64,000 nucleotides of DNA from Massilia soli (GTDB lineage: Bacteria; Pseudomonadota; Gammaproteobacteria; Burkholderiales; Burkholderiaceae_D), in NCBI RefSeq assembly GCF_016809835.1, contig NZ_JAFBIL020000007.1, positions 124,001 through 188,000 of the forward strand, written 5' to 3'. Within the stretch, counting starts at the first letter, position 1. The number at the start of each line of letters is the position of its first letter. The position numbers and the translations under genes are program-made. Positions 8,268 to 15,478 of this stretch are shown one piece after another. The notes under the pieces are model-generated. The model saw nothing but the letters and a program-made list of their open reading frames with translations. It was not told the origin of the DNA and searched no databases.

Positions 8268-8632
8268 TTTTCCCTCAAGTCGACCTGATGAACGGGGTGT
8301 TTTTTCTTTTTCCGATGCTGATGCGCTCCGCGTTTGTAGGTACAAACACTCATCTCCCAGGTTGATTGCCACGCGCCAATATGTCTGCGAATCATATAAG
8401 GGTAACGTTTTGTGGTAGTTGAATCAACCCGAATGTGATTAACCGCACCAGATTTGTGAAAATTTAGAAATATTTCCGTGCAAATGCATCAACTTGGCGG
8501 CATCTTCGCCAGACTGGGCCGTTCCGTCCTGTTACATCTGGTTGCCACATGGATCAATCAGCTAGGTCTCGGCGTATTAGTATTCATATCGGAGTCCTAC
8601 TTTCACTACATCGAATCCAGACGAGGTACCAG
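8268..8632. other. Divergent non-coding region
   Basis: This 365-base gap holds the divergent promoters of the barstar gene (leftward) and the glycine-zipper gene (rightward). A perfect inverted repeat GTTTGTA-GG-TACAAAC lies at 8332-8347, 65 bases before the barstar start, and could be an operator. The AT-rich stretch 8400-8480 may hold promoter elements. No further gene is visible. Confidence 0.55.
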
Positions 8633-9163
8633 ATGAACACGCAAACTAAAATGATGGTGGCCGTACTTGGCGTATGCACATTGCCGCTGGCGCAAGCCCA
8701 GGTCGCCGAGTTTGAAGAGTACGCCAATGTCGTGCGCGTCAAGCCGCGCCTCGAGCAAATCCGCGCGCCGCGCGAGGAATGCCGCACCGAATACGTGCAG
8801 GTACCCATCGCGCAGCAACAGCAACGCGGCCACGGCGGCGCGATCCTCGGCGCGATCGCCGGTGGTTTGCTGGGCAACCAGGTCGGCGGCGGCTCCGGCC
8901 GAGCTGCCGCGACCGCTGTCGGCGTCGTCGCCGGCACCATGGTCGGCGACAAGGTACAGAACGATGGCCGCGCGGTACCGCAGGCCGGGTATCAAGAGCA
9001 GGCAGTGCGTCAGTGCCGCACGGTCGAAGCGATCGAATCGCGCACCAATGGCTATGAAGTCACGTATGACTATCGTGGCCGCAACTACACGACCGTGATG
9101 CCGCGCGATCCGGGCAACCGTGTCCGCCTGCGCGTGTCGGTCGAGCCGGACATGAATCAGTAA
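8633..9163 (+). CDS. Glycine-zipper 2TM-domain envelope protein
   Basis: A 176-residue exported protein. A signal peptide with the cleavage motif AQA ends near residue 20. Residues ~70-115 form a glycine zipper (GAILGAIAGGLLGNQVGGGS... with alternating G-x3-G), as in the SlyB/Rick_17kDa/YmgG group of outer-membrane-associated proteins. The C-terminal half (~120-176) has two cysteines in the complete protein context and a beta-rich YEVTYDYRGRNYTTVM segment typical of this group. The ATG at 8633 is preceded by ACGAGG and begins the signal peptide; the frame extends upstream without merit. It probably contributes to envelope integrity; the specific role is unknown. Confidence 0.88.
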   Translation: MNTQTKMMVAVLGVCTLPLAQAQVAEFEEYANVVRVKPRLEQIRAPREECRTEYVQVPIAQQQQRGHGGAILGAIAGGLLGNQVGGGSGRAAATAVGVVAGTMVGDKVQNDGRAVPQAGYQEQAVRQCRTVEAIESRTNGYEVTYDYRGRNYTTVMPRDPGNRVRLRVSVEPDMNQ

Positions 9164-9174
9164 GGCGCCCCCGC

Positions 9175-9219
9175 GCATCCGCCGAACTGACTTGAAGGTA
9201 AGGTCAATTCGGCGGATGC
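9175..9219. terminator. Hairpin after glycine-zipper gene
   Basis: GCATCCGCCGAA (9175-9186) pairs with TTCGGCGGATGC (9208-9219), starting 12 bases after the stop codon. There is no T run, so this is either a weak terminator or part of the adjoining REP-like element. Confidence 0.5.
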
Positions 9220-9243
9220 GGCGGTGCCTTATCCGCCCTACAA
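9208..9243. repeat. REP-like GGCGGAT palindrome, second copy
   Basis: TTCGGCGGATGCGGCGGTGC followed by CTTATCCGCCCTACAA resembles the element at 3116-3150 (GGCGGAT arm, short variable centre, TCCGCC arm). The TCCGCCCTACAA end is typical of dispersed intergenic palindromes in related genomes. Confidence 0.5.
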
Positions 9244-9285
9244 TTTGCCGCGAGCTATAATGCCCCGATCTCCTCAGGCCGCATT

Positions 9286-10068
9286 ATGCTCATCAAACGC
9301 AAATCCATCGAACAAGTCGAATCGTCGCGCAAGCCCGCCCGCAAGCCCAAATTTGCCCCCGTTACGCTGTCCGAACAGGACGGCGTGCGCTACCTGCACT
9401 TCGGTACCGAATGGGTGCAAGGCGCGATGCGCATCCGCAAGCCTGACTGGCCGGAGCTTGAATACGCCCAGCAAATGATGGCATGGATGCTGTTCATCGA
9501 ACAGCCGCGCAGCATCGTCCAGCTCGGCCTGGGCTCCGCGACACTGACCAAATTCTGCTACCGCCAGTTCCCTGACGCGACCGTGACGGCCGTTGAGCTG
9601 AACGAATCGGTGATGACGATTTGCGCAACGATGTTCAAACTTCCGCCGAACGATGAGCGCCTGAACGTGGTCCAAATGGACGCGCTCGATTTCGTGCACG
9701 ACGAAGCCAACCATGGCCAGTACGACGTCCTCCAGTGCGACCTGTACGACGCCACCGCGCGCGGCCCGGTGCTCGACACGCCCGAGTTCTACCAGGCATG
9801 CGAGCAGTGCCTCGCCGACGGCGGCATCATGACAGTCAACCTGTTCGGCGACCACCCAAGCTTCGCCCGGAACATCAAGGCGATGAAGTTCGCTTTCGAC
9901 GCAGTAATTTGCCTGCCAGAAGTGCATGATGGTAATGTGGTCGCGATCTGCTTCAAGCAGCGCCCTGCCCTTGACGTGGAAGCGTTGAAGGCGCGCGCGG
10001 CGCAGATCGTCGCCACCACCAAGCTGCCGGCCAAGTCGTGGGTCAAAGGGATCCAGGCAGCAGAATAA
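9286..10068 (+). CDS. Spermidine-synthase-like methyltransferase-fold protein
   Basis: A 260-residue protein of the spermidine/spermine synthase superfamily (Rossmann fold). The glycine motif is IVQLGLGSATLTKF (~76-89), followed by TAVELNESV with the acidic nucleoside-binding residue and QCDLYDA in place of the catalytic DxxD region. The N-terminal tetramerisation beta domain of true polyamine synthases is shortened. These proteins are usually annotated spermidine synthase, but polyamine synthesis is not proven. A TTG-initiated GspE/PulE ATPase gene follows after 27 bases, so the two are probably co-transcribed. Confidence 0.8.
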   Translation: MLIKRKSIEQVESSRKPARKPKFAPVTLSEQDGVRYLHFGTEWVQGAMRIRKPDWPELEYAQQMMAWMLFIEQPRSIVQLGLGSATLTKFCYRQFPDATVTAVELNESVMTICATMFKLPPNDERLNVVQMDALDFVHDEANHGQYDVLQCDLYDATARGPVLDTPEFYQACEQCLADGGIMTVNLFGDHPSFARNIKAMKFAFDAVICLPEVHDGNVVAICFKQRPALDVEALKARAAQIVATTKLPAKSWVKGIQAAE

Positions 10069-10095
10069 CAAGCAGCGCCAGCACGGAGAGACGGC

Positions 10096-11910
10096 TTGAA
10101 CGCAGACGTGAAACCAATAACGGCAGCATCGGGAGCCAAAGGGCACCGCGTGCTCGACCTCCAGACGATCTTCTCCTGGCTGCTGGCCGACGGCATCGTC
10201 GAAAAGGCCAACGTCAAGGCCAGCTTCACGCAAGCGCAGGGCATCCTGAAAAACGCGGTCGGCTCGATGCACCCGCTCTCCAGCATCGCCCAGTGCAAAC
10301 TGATCTCGGCCCAGCCGCCGCACCGCCTGCTCACCCTCGATCTGCTCAGCGAATACACGGCCAGCAAAGTCGGCCTGCCCTTCGTCCGCATCGACCCGCT
10401 CAAGATCGACTTCACCAAAGTGGCCGATGTGATGTCCGCAGGCTACGCCGCGCGCTTCAATATCCTGCCGCTGGAACTGAGCGCGACGACACTGACGGTT
10501 GCTACCGCCGATCCGTTCCTGACCGAATGGGAAGCCGAGATCTCCAAGATCTCGCGCCGCAAGGTCCAGCTGCAACTTGCCAATCCGCTCGACATTGCGC
10601 AGTACATCTCGCAGTTTTTCAGCCTCGCCAAGTCGATCAAGGATGCCAACAAAAGCACCGGCCAGGACCTCGCGCTGCGCAACAACTTCGAGCAGCTGGT
10701 CGAACTGGGCAAGTCGAACAAGCAAGTCGACGCCAACGACCAGCACGTCGTTAACATCGTCGACTGGCTGTGGCAATACGCCTTCGAGCAGCGCGCCTCC
10801 GACATCCATCTCGAACCAAAACGCGACATGGCGGTGATCCGCTTCCGCATCGACGGCGTACTGCACCAGGTCTACCAGGTGCCCGCAGTGGTGATGATCG
10901 CGATGACCGCGCGCATCAAGCTGCTTGGCCGCATGGACGTCATCGAAAAGCGCCGTCCGCAAGACGGCCGCATCAAAACCCGCACCAGCGGCGGGCAGGA
11001 AGTCGAGCTGCGCCTGTCGACCATGCCCACCGCGTTCGGCGAAAAACTGGTGATGCGTATTTTTGACCCGGAAGTGGTGGTCAAGACGCTGCCCGAGCTC
11101 GGCTTCCCGCTGGACGACGCGCGCCGCTGGGACGACCTGACCACCAGGCCGCACGGCATCATCCTGGTAACCGGCCCGACCGGCTCCGGCAAGACAACCA
11201 CGCTGTACACCACGCTCAAGGCGCTGGCCACGTCGGAAGTCAACGTCTGCACGGTGGAAGATCCGATCGAGATGGTGGAAGCGTCGTTCAACCAGATGCA
11301 GGTGCAACCGGGCATCGACCTGTCCTTCGCCGACGGCGTCAAGGCGCTGATGCGGCAAGACCCGGACATCATCATGGTGGGCGAGATCCGCGACCTGGGC
11401 ACCGCCGAAATGGCGATTCAGGCGGCGCTGACCGGGCACCTGGTGCTGTCGACGCTGCACACCAACGACGCGCCATCGGCCGTGATGCGCCTGCTGGAAC
11501 TGGGCGTGCCCTACTACCTGCTGGAAGCGACGCTGATCGGCATCATGGCGCAGCGCCTGGTGCGCACCTTGTGCGCGCATTGCAAGGCGCCCGACGGCCA
11601 CATCAATGACGACGTATGGGAAAGCATCGGCGGCGCCTGGAAGATTCCCAAGCCGCAGACCGTGTACCGTCCGATCGGCTGCCCGGAATGCCGCCAAACC
11701 GGCTACCGCGGCCGTACCGGCATCTATGAATTGCTGACGATCACCGAGGACTTCACCAAGCTGATCGGCGAAGACACCGACCTGCTCGGCCTGCGCCAGC
11801 AGAGCGTGGCCGACGGCATGAAGCCGCTGCGCATCGCCGGGGCCTACAAGATCATCGAAGGGGTGACGACGGCCGACGAAGTGCTGAAAGTCACTGCGGC
11901 ACTCACCTGA
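10096..11910 (+). CDS. GspE/PulE/PilB-family secretion ATPase
   Basis: Cytoplasmic hexameric ATPase of type II secretion/type IV pilus systems, 604 residues. An N-terminal MshE/T2SSE-N domain (~75-190) precedes the ATPase core with Walker A GPTGSGKTTTLYTTL, Asp box, Walker B DPDIIMVGEIRD and His box TLHTNDAPSA. A zinc-binding pair CAHC and CPEC follows in the C-terminal third. The start is TTG at 10096, preceded by GGAGAG at 10085-10090. No other secretion or pilus genes are nearby, so it is a solitary ATPase next to the spermidine-synthase-like gene; its membrane partner must be elsewhere. Confidence 0.9.
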   Translation: MNADVKPITAASGAKGHRVLDLQTIFSWLLADGIVEKANVKASFTQAQGILKNAVGSMHPLSSIAQCKLISAQPPHRLLTLDLLSEYTASKVGLPFVRIDPLKIDFTKVADVMSAGYAARFNILPLELSATTLTVATADPFLTEWEAEISKISRRKVQLQLANPLDIAQYISQFFSLAKSIKDANKSTGQDLALRNNFEQLVELGKSNKQVDANDQHVVNIVDWLWQYAFEQRASDIHLEPKRDMAVIRFRIDGVLHQVYQVPAVVMIAMTARIKLLGRMDVIEKRRPQDGRIKTRTSGGQEVELRLSTMPTAFGEKLVMRIFDPEVVVKTLPELGFPLDDARRWDDLTTRPHGIILVTGPTGSGKTTTLYTTLKALATSEVNVCTVEDPIEMVEASFNQMQVQPGIDLSFADGVKALMRQDPDIIMVGEIRDLGTAEMAIQAALTGHLVLSTLHTNDAPSAVMRLLELGVPYYLLEATLIGIMAQRLVRTLCAHCKAPDGHINDDVWESIGGAWKIPKPQTVYRPIGCPECRQTGYRGRTGIYELLTITEDFTKLIGEDTDLLGLRQQSVADGMKPLRIAGAYKIIEGVTTADEVLKVTAALT

Positions 11911-11958
11911 TTTTCGTTGTATTGCAACAAGACTCTAGCGCAAACGCAAAACCCGCGC

Positions 11959-11964
11959 TATAAT
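11959..11964 (+). promoter_or_regulatory. -10 element of tRNA-Lys
   Basis: A perfect TATAAT at 11959-11964 lies 12 bases before the mature 5-prime end of the tRNA. The -35 region is weak. Confidence 0.65.
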
Positions 11965-11976
11965 CTTGCCTCTTTC

Positions 11977-12052
11977 GGGTCGTTAGCTCAGCTGGTAGAG
12001 CAGCGGACTTTTAATCCGTTGGTCGCAGGTTCGAATCCCGCACGGCCTACCA
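11977..12052 (+). tRNA. tRNA-Lys (anticodon TTT)
   Basis: A 76-nucleotide cloverleaf. The acceptor stem GGGTCGT pairs with ACGGCCT (two G-U pairs), the D arm contains AGCTCAGCTGGTAGAGC, the anticodon arm GGACTTTTAATCC gives anticodon TTT, and the T arm has GGTTCGAATCC. The 3-prime CCA is encoded. It is followed by an intrinsic terminator and then by a more AT-rich two-gene module. Confidence 0.97.
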
Positions 12053-12074
12053 CGAATGCGCAGCAAGCAAAATG

Positions 12075-12109
12075 AAGCAGTTACGAGTGATCGTAACTGC
12101 TTTTTTTGT
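12075..12109 (+). terminator. Terminator after tRNA-Lys
   Basis: AAGCAGTTACGA / TCGTAACTGCTT, a perfect 12-bp stem with a GTGA loop, followed by seven T. Confidence 0.9.
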
Positions 12110-12207
12110 TTGGGGGATCTGATCCGTTTAGAGCACTGATTGACTCTGCGCAACTTAGCATTCAAGCGGCTCCGTATGCTTGCCTTTCAGATGAAAGGAG
12201 AACAGCC

Positions 12208-12915
12208 ATGCAAGTTGCAACCAACTCCTCAGACCGCAGCACTTTCAATAAGGCAATTGATTCGATGGAGGCACAGGCGGCAAATATCGGTGCACATCTC
12301 ACAGTTGATTCGTCTGCCCGCCTTGCCTACACTCGCGAGATAAAACGAATGGCGGAAAAACTTCGATCTGAGGCGAAAAGTGGACGTATCAGCTGGGCCC
12401 AAGCAGCGCAACAGGCTCAGGAAACGCGAAATTTGGTCATGGAAGTTATAAGAGCACGAAGCAGCCCCGTGGGTCGAGCAATGGCACAGCAGTTGAAGAC
12501 CAACGGTAAAACGCTCAATGAAATTATTGCGCTGCAAGCGACGCGAGCTCACGGGCAATCGGTCAAATTCTCGACGCTCTCTCTTCCTCAAAAGAACGCG
12601 ATATACGCGTCCGTTGTCGCTTCGGCTGCCAGATCCAACGTGTCCGTGACGAAAGCAATGTCGCGGCTGTCATTTGCAGGGAAAGGCGTGCTCGGTCTTT
12701 CGTTAGCGTTGTCGGTGTACGATATCGCCACTTCGCACGATAAGGTAGCGGCGGCTAAGAAGGAAATATTGACAACAGGAGCGGGTGTCGCTGGAGGGAT
12801 TACGGGCGGCGCGCTGGCCGGCCTTGCTTGCGGCCCTGGGGCTCCGATCTGCGTTGCCGTAGGCGCGTTTGCGGGAGGCGCGTTGGCCGCTTTTGGCGTG
12901 ACCTCGTTCTGGTGA
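12208..12915 (+). CDS. Putative glycine-zipper toxin/effector
   Basis: A 235-residue protein I cannot assign to a named family. Residues ~1-120 are hydrophilic and helical with no export signal. Residues ~165-235 contain VYDIATSHDKVAAAKKEI followed by a glycine-zipper hydrophobic hairpin (TGAGVAGGITGGALAGLA, then GAFAGGALAAFGVTSFW) around a CGPGAPIC turn. This tail resembles membrane-inserting modules of polymorphic or type VI toxins. The ATG at 12208 follows AAGGAG at 12195-12200. Its stop TGA overlaps a GTG start of the next gene, as in toxin-immunity pairs. The module is visibly more AT-rich than its surroundings, suggesting acquisition next to tRNA-Lys. Confidence 0.6.
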   Translation: MQVATNSSDRSTFNKAIDSMEAQAANIGAHLTVDSSARLAYTREIKRMAEKLRSEAKSGRISWAQAAQQAQETRNLVMEVIRARSSPVGRAMAQQLKTNGKTLNEIIALQATRAHGQSVKFSTLSLPQKNAIYASVVASAARSNVSVTKAMSRLSFAGKGVLGLSLALSVYDIATSHDKVAAAKKEILTTGAGVAGGITGGALAGLACGPGAPICVAVGAFAGGALAAFGVTSFW

Positions 12916-13394
12916 AACCCTTGAAATTTCTACCATCGTCGCAATTCTCGCTCAAGTTGGTCCGGCCATTGACCGATCAAACCATGCCACAGAGCGAGAT
13001 TGTCGTTCACGGCAAGGCGACAGCAAAACGGATCAATGGCGCGGTTCTTGAAGCCGCCATCGAGTGGCATGATTACTACCTGGCTTTCGTTACGGACGAC
13101 ATCCCGAACGAAGATTCTCTCCGAATCTACCTGTTCAATTCAAGCCTGACCCTCGTCGACTCCGCGACGCTCGGTGCAATGTACTCAACCGGCTCGTTCG
13201 GCCACCTCGAACTACTGCCACCAAATGTCGTGCGCTTCGAGTTTTTCGGAGGCACGACGTGGGAGCTTGAACTTCTTGCCCACAATGAGCTAGCGCTTCC
13301 CTTGTTGGCCGATCCGAAAGGCGTACGCCGTCCATTGTCATTTCATCGACGCTTCAGAATTCATGGTCATCCAAAGCCCGAATCGCGGCCGTAG
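12912..13394 (+). CDS. Putative cognate immunity protein
   Basis: A 160-residue soluble, beta-rich protein of unknown family with no signal peptide or membrane segment. The start is the GTG at 12912, within the GTGA overlap with the upstream stop; the frame is open further upstream but that would run antiparallel to codon use inside the toxin gene. The C-terminal part has EFFGGTTWELELLAHNELALPL followed by a basic tail RRFRIHGH. Small size, coupling and shared base composition with the preceding gene suggest an immunity partner; this is inference from architecture only. It converges on the DUF2164 gene with a three-base gap. Confidence 0.55.
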   Translation: MKPLKFLPSSQFSLKLVRPLTDQTMPQSEIVVHGKATAKRINGAVLEAAIEWHDYYLAFVTDDIPNEDSLRIYLFNSSLTLVDSATLGAMYSTGSFGHLELLPPNVVRFEFFGGTTWELELLAHNELALPLLADPKGVRRPLSFHRRFRIHGHPKPESRP

Positions 13395-13397
13395 GCA

Positions 13398-13652
13398 TCA
13401 CCGCTTCTTCTGCCAGTACGCAAACTCGGTCTCGTAGCAATTGGTTTCGAGCTCGGTGACTTTTTCCTGCATCACCTTCTGCGCGTCCTGGACTGCCTGG
13501 TTGTAGATGGACGGCCCGATCTCGCGCACGCAGAAATCGAGCAACAACTGCGCTTTCAGGTTGCCGATTTCTTCGTCGAAGTTATTTGCGCAGTAGCGCT
13601 GCAGTGATACAAGCAGGCGTTCTTCGGTGTCTTTACTGAGTTTGATTGCCAT
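13398..13652 (-). CDS. DUF2164 family protein
   Basis: An 84-residue acidic helical protein beginning MAIKLSKDTEERLLVSLQRY, with FDEEIGNLKAQLLLDFCVRE in the middle. This is the conserved pattern of the DUF2164 family of small proteobacterial proteins of unknown function. It converges on the putative immunity gene. Confidence 0.82.
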   Translation of the reverse strand: MAIKLSKDTEERLLVSLQRYCANNFDEEIGNLKAQLLLDFCVREIGPSIYNQAVQDAQKVMQEKVTELETNCYETEFAYWQKKR

Positions 13653-13795
13653 GACTGTTCTGCGAAAAAGTGACGCCGCAGCATACCACCGGTGTCCCCG
13701 TTGGAATTAGAGGCTGACGTTAAAACCGGCGTTTCTGCCGGCAGGCCAGCCCCGAATCAACAAGAGCGCTTGATGGCACTGCTGCCGCGCAGCCG

Positions 13796-15289
13796 CTATT
13801 TTCTCGCCGCCGCTGCGCGCTTTTCCCAGAACGTGGCGTTCTTGATGCCAAGCTTGGCCGGATCGAACGTGATCGGTCCCCCGGCCTTCAACTGCGCCTC
13901 GTAGTCTCGCAGGCAAAGCATGGTCGGCTTGGCGATGAAGAAAATAATCAGGATGCCGATGATGTTAATCCAGGCCATGATGCCGACGCCGATGTCGCCA
14001 AGGTTCCAGATATAGCCCGAGGTATTGATCGTGCCATACGCGACCATCACCATGATCATCACTTTCACAATCACCATTGGCACGCCGCGCTTGAAGAAGC
14101 GATTCAGGTAGGCGATGTTGGTTTCGGCGATGTAGTAGTACGCGAGAATCGTCGTAAAGGCGAAGAAGAACAGTGCCACGCCGACAAAGATCGGCCCGAA
14201 GCCGCCGAAGGTACTCTGCAACGCCATCTGGGTGAATGCCGCCGAACCGATCTCGGTGGCCGCCGGCAGGTTCTGCACGATGAACTGGCCAGCCGGCAGC
14301 GTACCCTGTACGTTGTACTGGTTCGTGATCAGGATCATGACCGCCGTTGCGCTACACACGAGCAAGGTATCGACATATACCGAAAACGCCTGAACCAAGC
14401 CCTGCTGGGATGGGTGCTCGGTTTCAGCAGCCGCTGCGGCATGGGTTCCGGTGCCCTGGCCGGCTTCGTTGGAATAGACGCCGCGCTTGACGCCCCAGCC
14501 GATGGCCGCGCCCAAACCCGCCTTGGCGGTGAATGCATCCGAGAAGATCAGACTGAATACACCCGGCAGCTTGTCGATGTTGAACCCGATAACGATCACG
14601 GCCAGAATGATGTACCCCAGTGCCATGAACGGGACGACGAATTCGGCAAAGTGTGCGATGCGCTTGATTCCGCCAAAAATGATCACCGCGAGCAACGCCA
14701 GGATGACGCCGAGGCCAATCAGCTTGTTGATGCCGGCCTGGCCCAGGAAGGTGTCGACCAGGTCACCGTTGCCGAAGACCTGGGTCACGGCGTTGCCGAC
14801 GGCATTGGCCTGCACGCCAGGCAGGAAGATGCCGCACGCGATCACCGCCGCGACGGCAAAGGCGATACCGAGCCACTTCCAGCCAAGGCAGCGCTCGAAG
14901 AAATACGCCGAGCCGCCGCGATACAGGCCGTTCTCCTCGACTTTATACAGTTGTCCGAGGGTGGACTCGGCATAGGCTGTGCTCGCGCCAAGGAAGGCCA
15001 CGACCCACATCCAGAAGACCGCACCAGGGCCGCCGAAACCGATCGCTGCGGCGACACCGGCGATATTGCCCACGCCAACGCGTCCGGACAGCGACACTGC
15101 CAGCGCCTGAAAGGATGAAATGCCGGAGCTGGTGCCCTTGCGCTTGAACAGCAGGCGCAGCATTTCCTTGAAGTGCCTCACTTGGGCAAATCGGGTCTGG
15201 ATGGAGTAAAACAAACCGGCACCCAGGCACAGGTAAATGAGTGCATTGCTCCAGATGATGCCGTTGAGCGCTTCAATAAAACCTTCCAT
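13796..15289 (-). CDS. Sodium:alanine (AGCS) symporter
   Basis: Inner-membrane amino acid carrier of the alanine/glycine:cation symporter family, 497 residues with about ten to eleven transmembrane helices. Family hallmarks are QTRFAQVRHFKEML (~31-44), SFQALAVSLSGRVGVGNIAGVA (~60-80) and GWGVKRGVYSNEAGQGT (~265-281). It would import alanine, glycine or a related amino acid with Na+. It stands alone on the minus strand; both neighbours are functionally unrelated. Confidence 0.95.
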   Translation of the reverse strand: MEGFIEALNGIIWSNALIYLCLGAGLFYSIQTRFAQVRHFKEMLRLLFKRKGTSSGISSFQALAVSLSGRVGVGNIAGVAAAIGFGGPGAVFWMWVVAFLGASTAYAESTLGQLYKVEENGLYRGGSAYFFERCLGWKWLGIAFAVAAVIACGIFLPGVQANAVGNAVTQVFGNGDLVDTFLGQAGINKLIGLGVILALLAVIIFGGIKRIAHFAEFVVPFMALGYIILAVIVIGFNIDKLPGVFSLIFSDAFTAKAGLGAAIGWGVKRGVYSNEAGQGTGTHAAAAAETEHPSQQGLVQAFSVYVDTLLVCSATAVMILITNQYNVQGTLPAGQFIVQNLPAATEIGSAAFTQMALQSTFGGFGPIFVGVALFFFAFTTILAYYYIAETNIAYLNRFFKRGVPMVIVKVMIMVMVAYGTINTSGYIWNLGDIGVGIMAWINIIGILIIFFIAKPTMLCLRDYEAQLKAGGPITFDPAKLGIKNATFWEKRAAAARK

Positions 15290-15478
15290 CTATCACCCCT
15301 TCATGAACGTGTGGGCCTGCTCCCTCGCTGCTGCGACGGCGCGTCAACCGAAAAACACCATGGCGCGCCAGCGACGAGACGCTGCCGTGCCCGATATGGG
15401 AAAACCGCATTTTAAGTGATTGTTTCCAGAAAAGAAATTTATTGATGCGCCCGCCACGGATTCACCCAGGCATTGGCA

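Noticed and set aside
12106-12207. Start of the toxin gene at the upstream in-frame codon at 12106
   Set aside because: It would begin inside the tRNA terminator tract; the ATG at 12208 has a perfect AAGGAG.
12828-12911. Longer N-terminus of the putative immunity protein
   Set aside because: The extension overlaps the glycine-zipper coding region in another frame and is Arg/Cys-rich; the GTG in the GTGA overlap is a better start.
11977-13394. Integrated genomic island with attachment sites
   Set aside because: I looked for a direct repeat of the tRNA 3-prime end downstream and for an integrase and found neither; only base composition and position suggest transfer.
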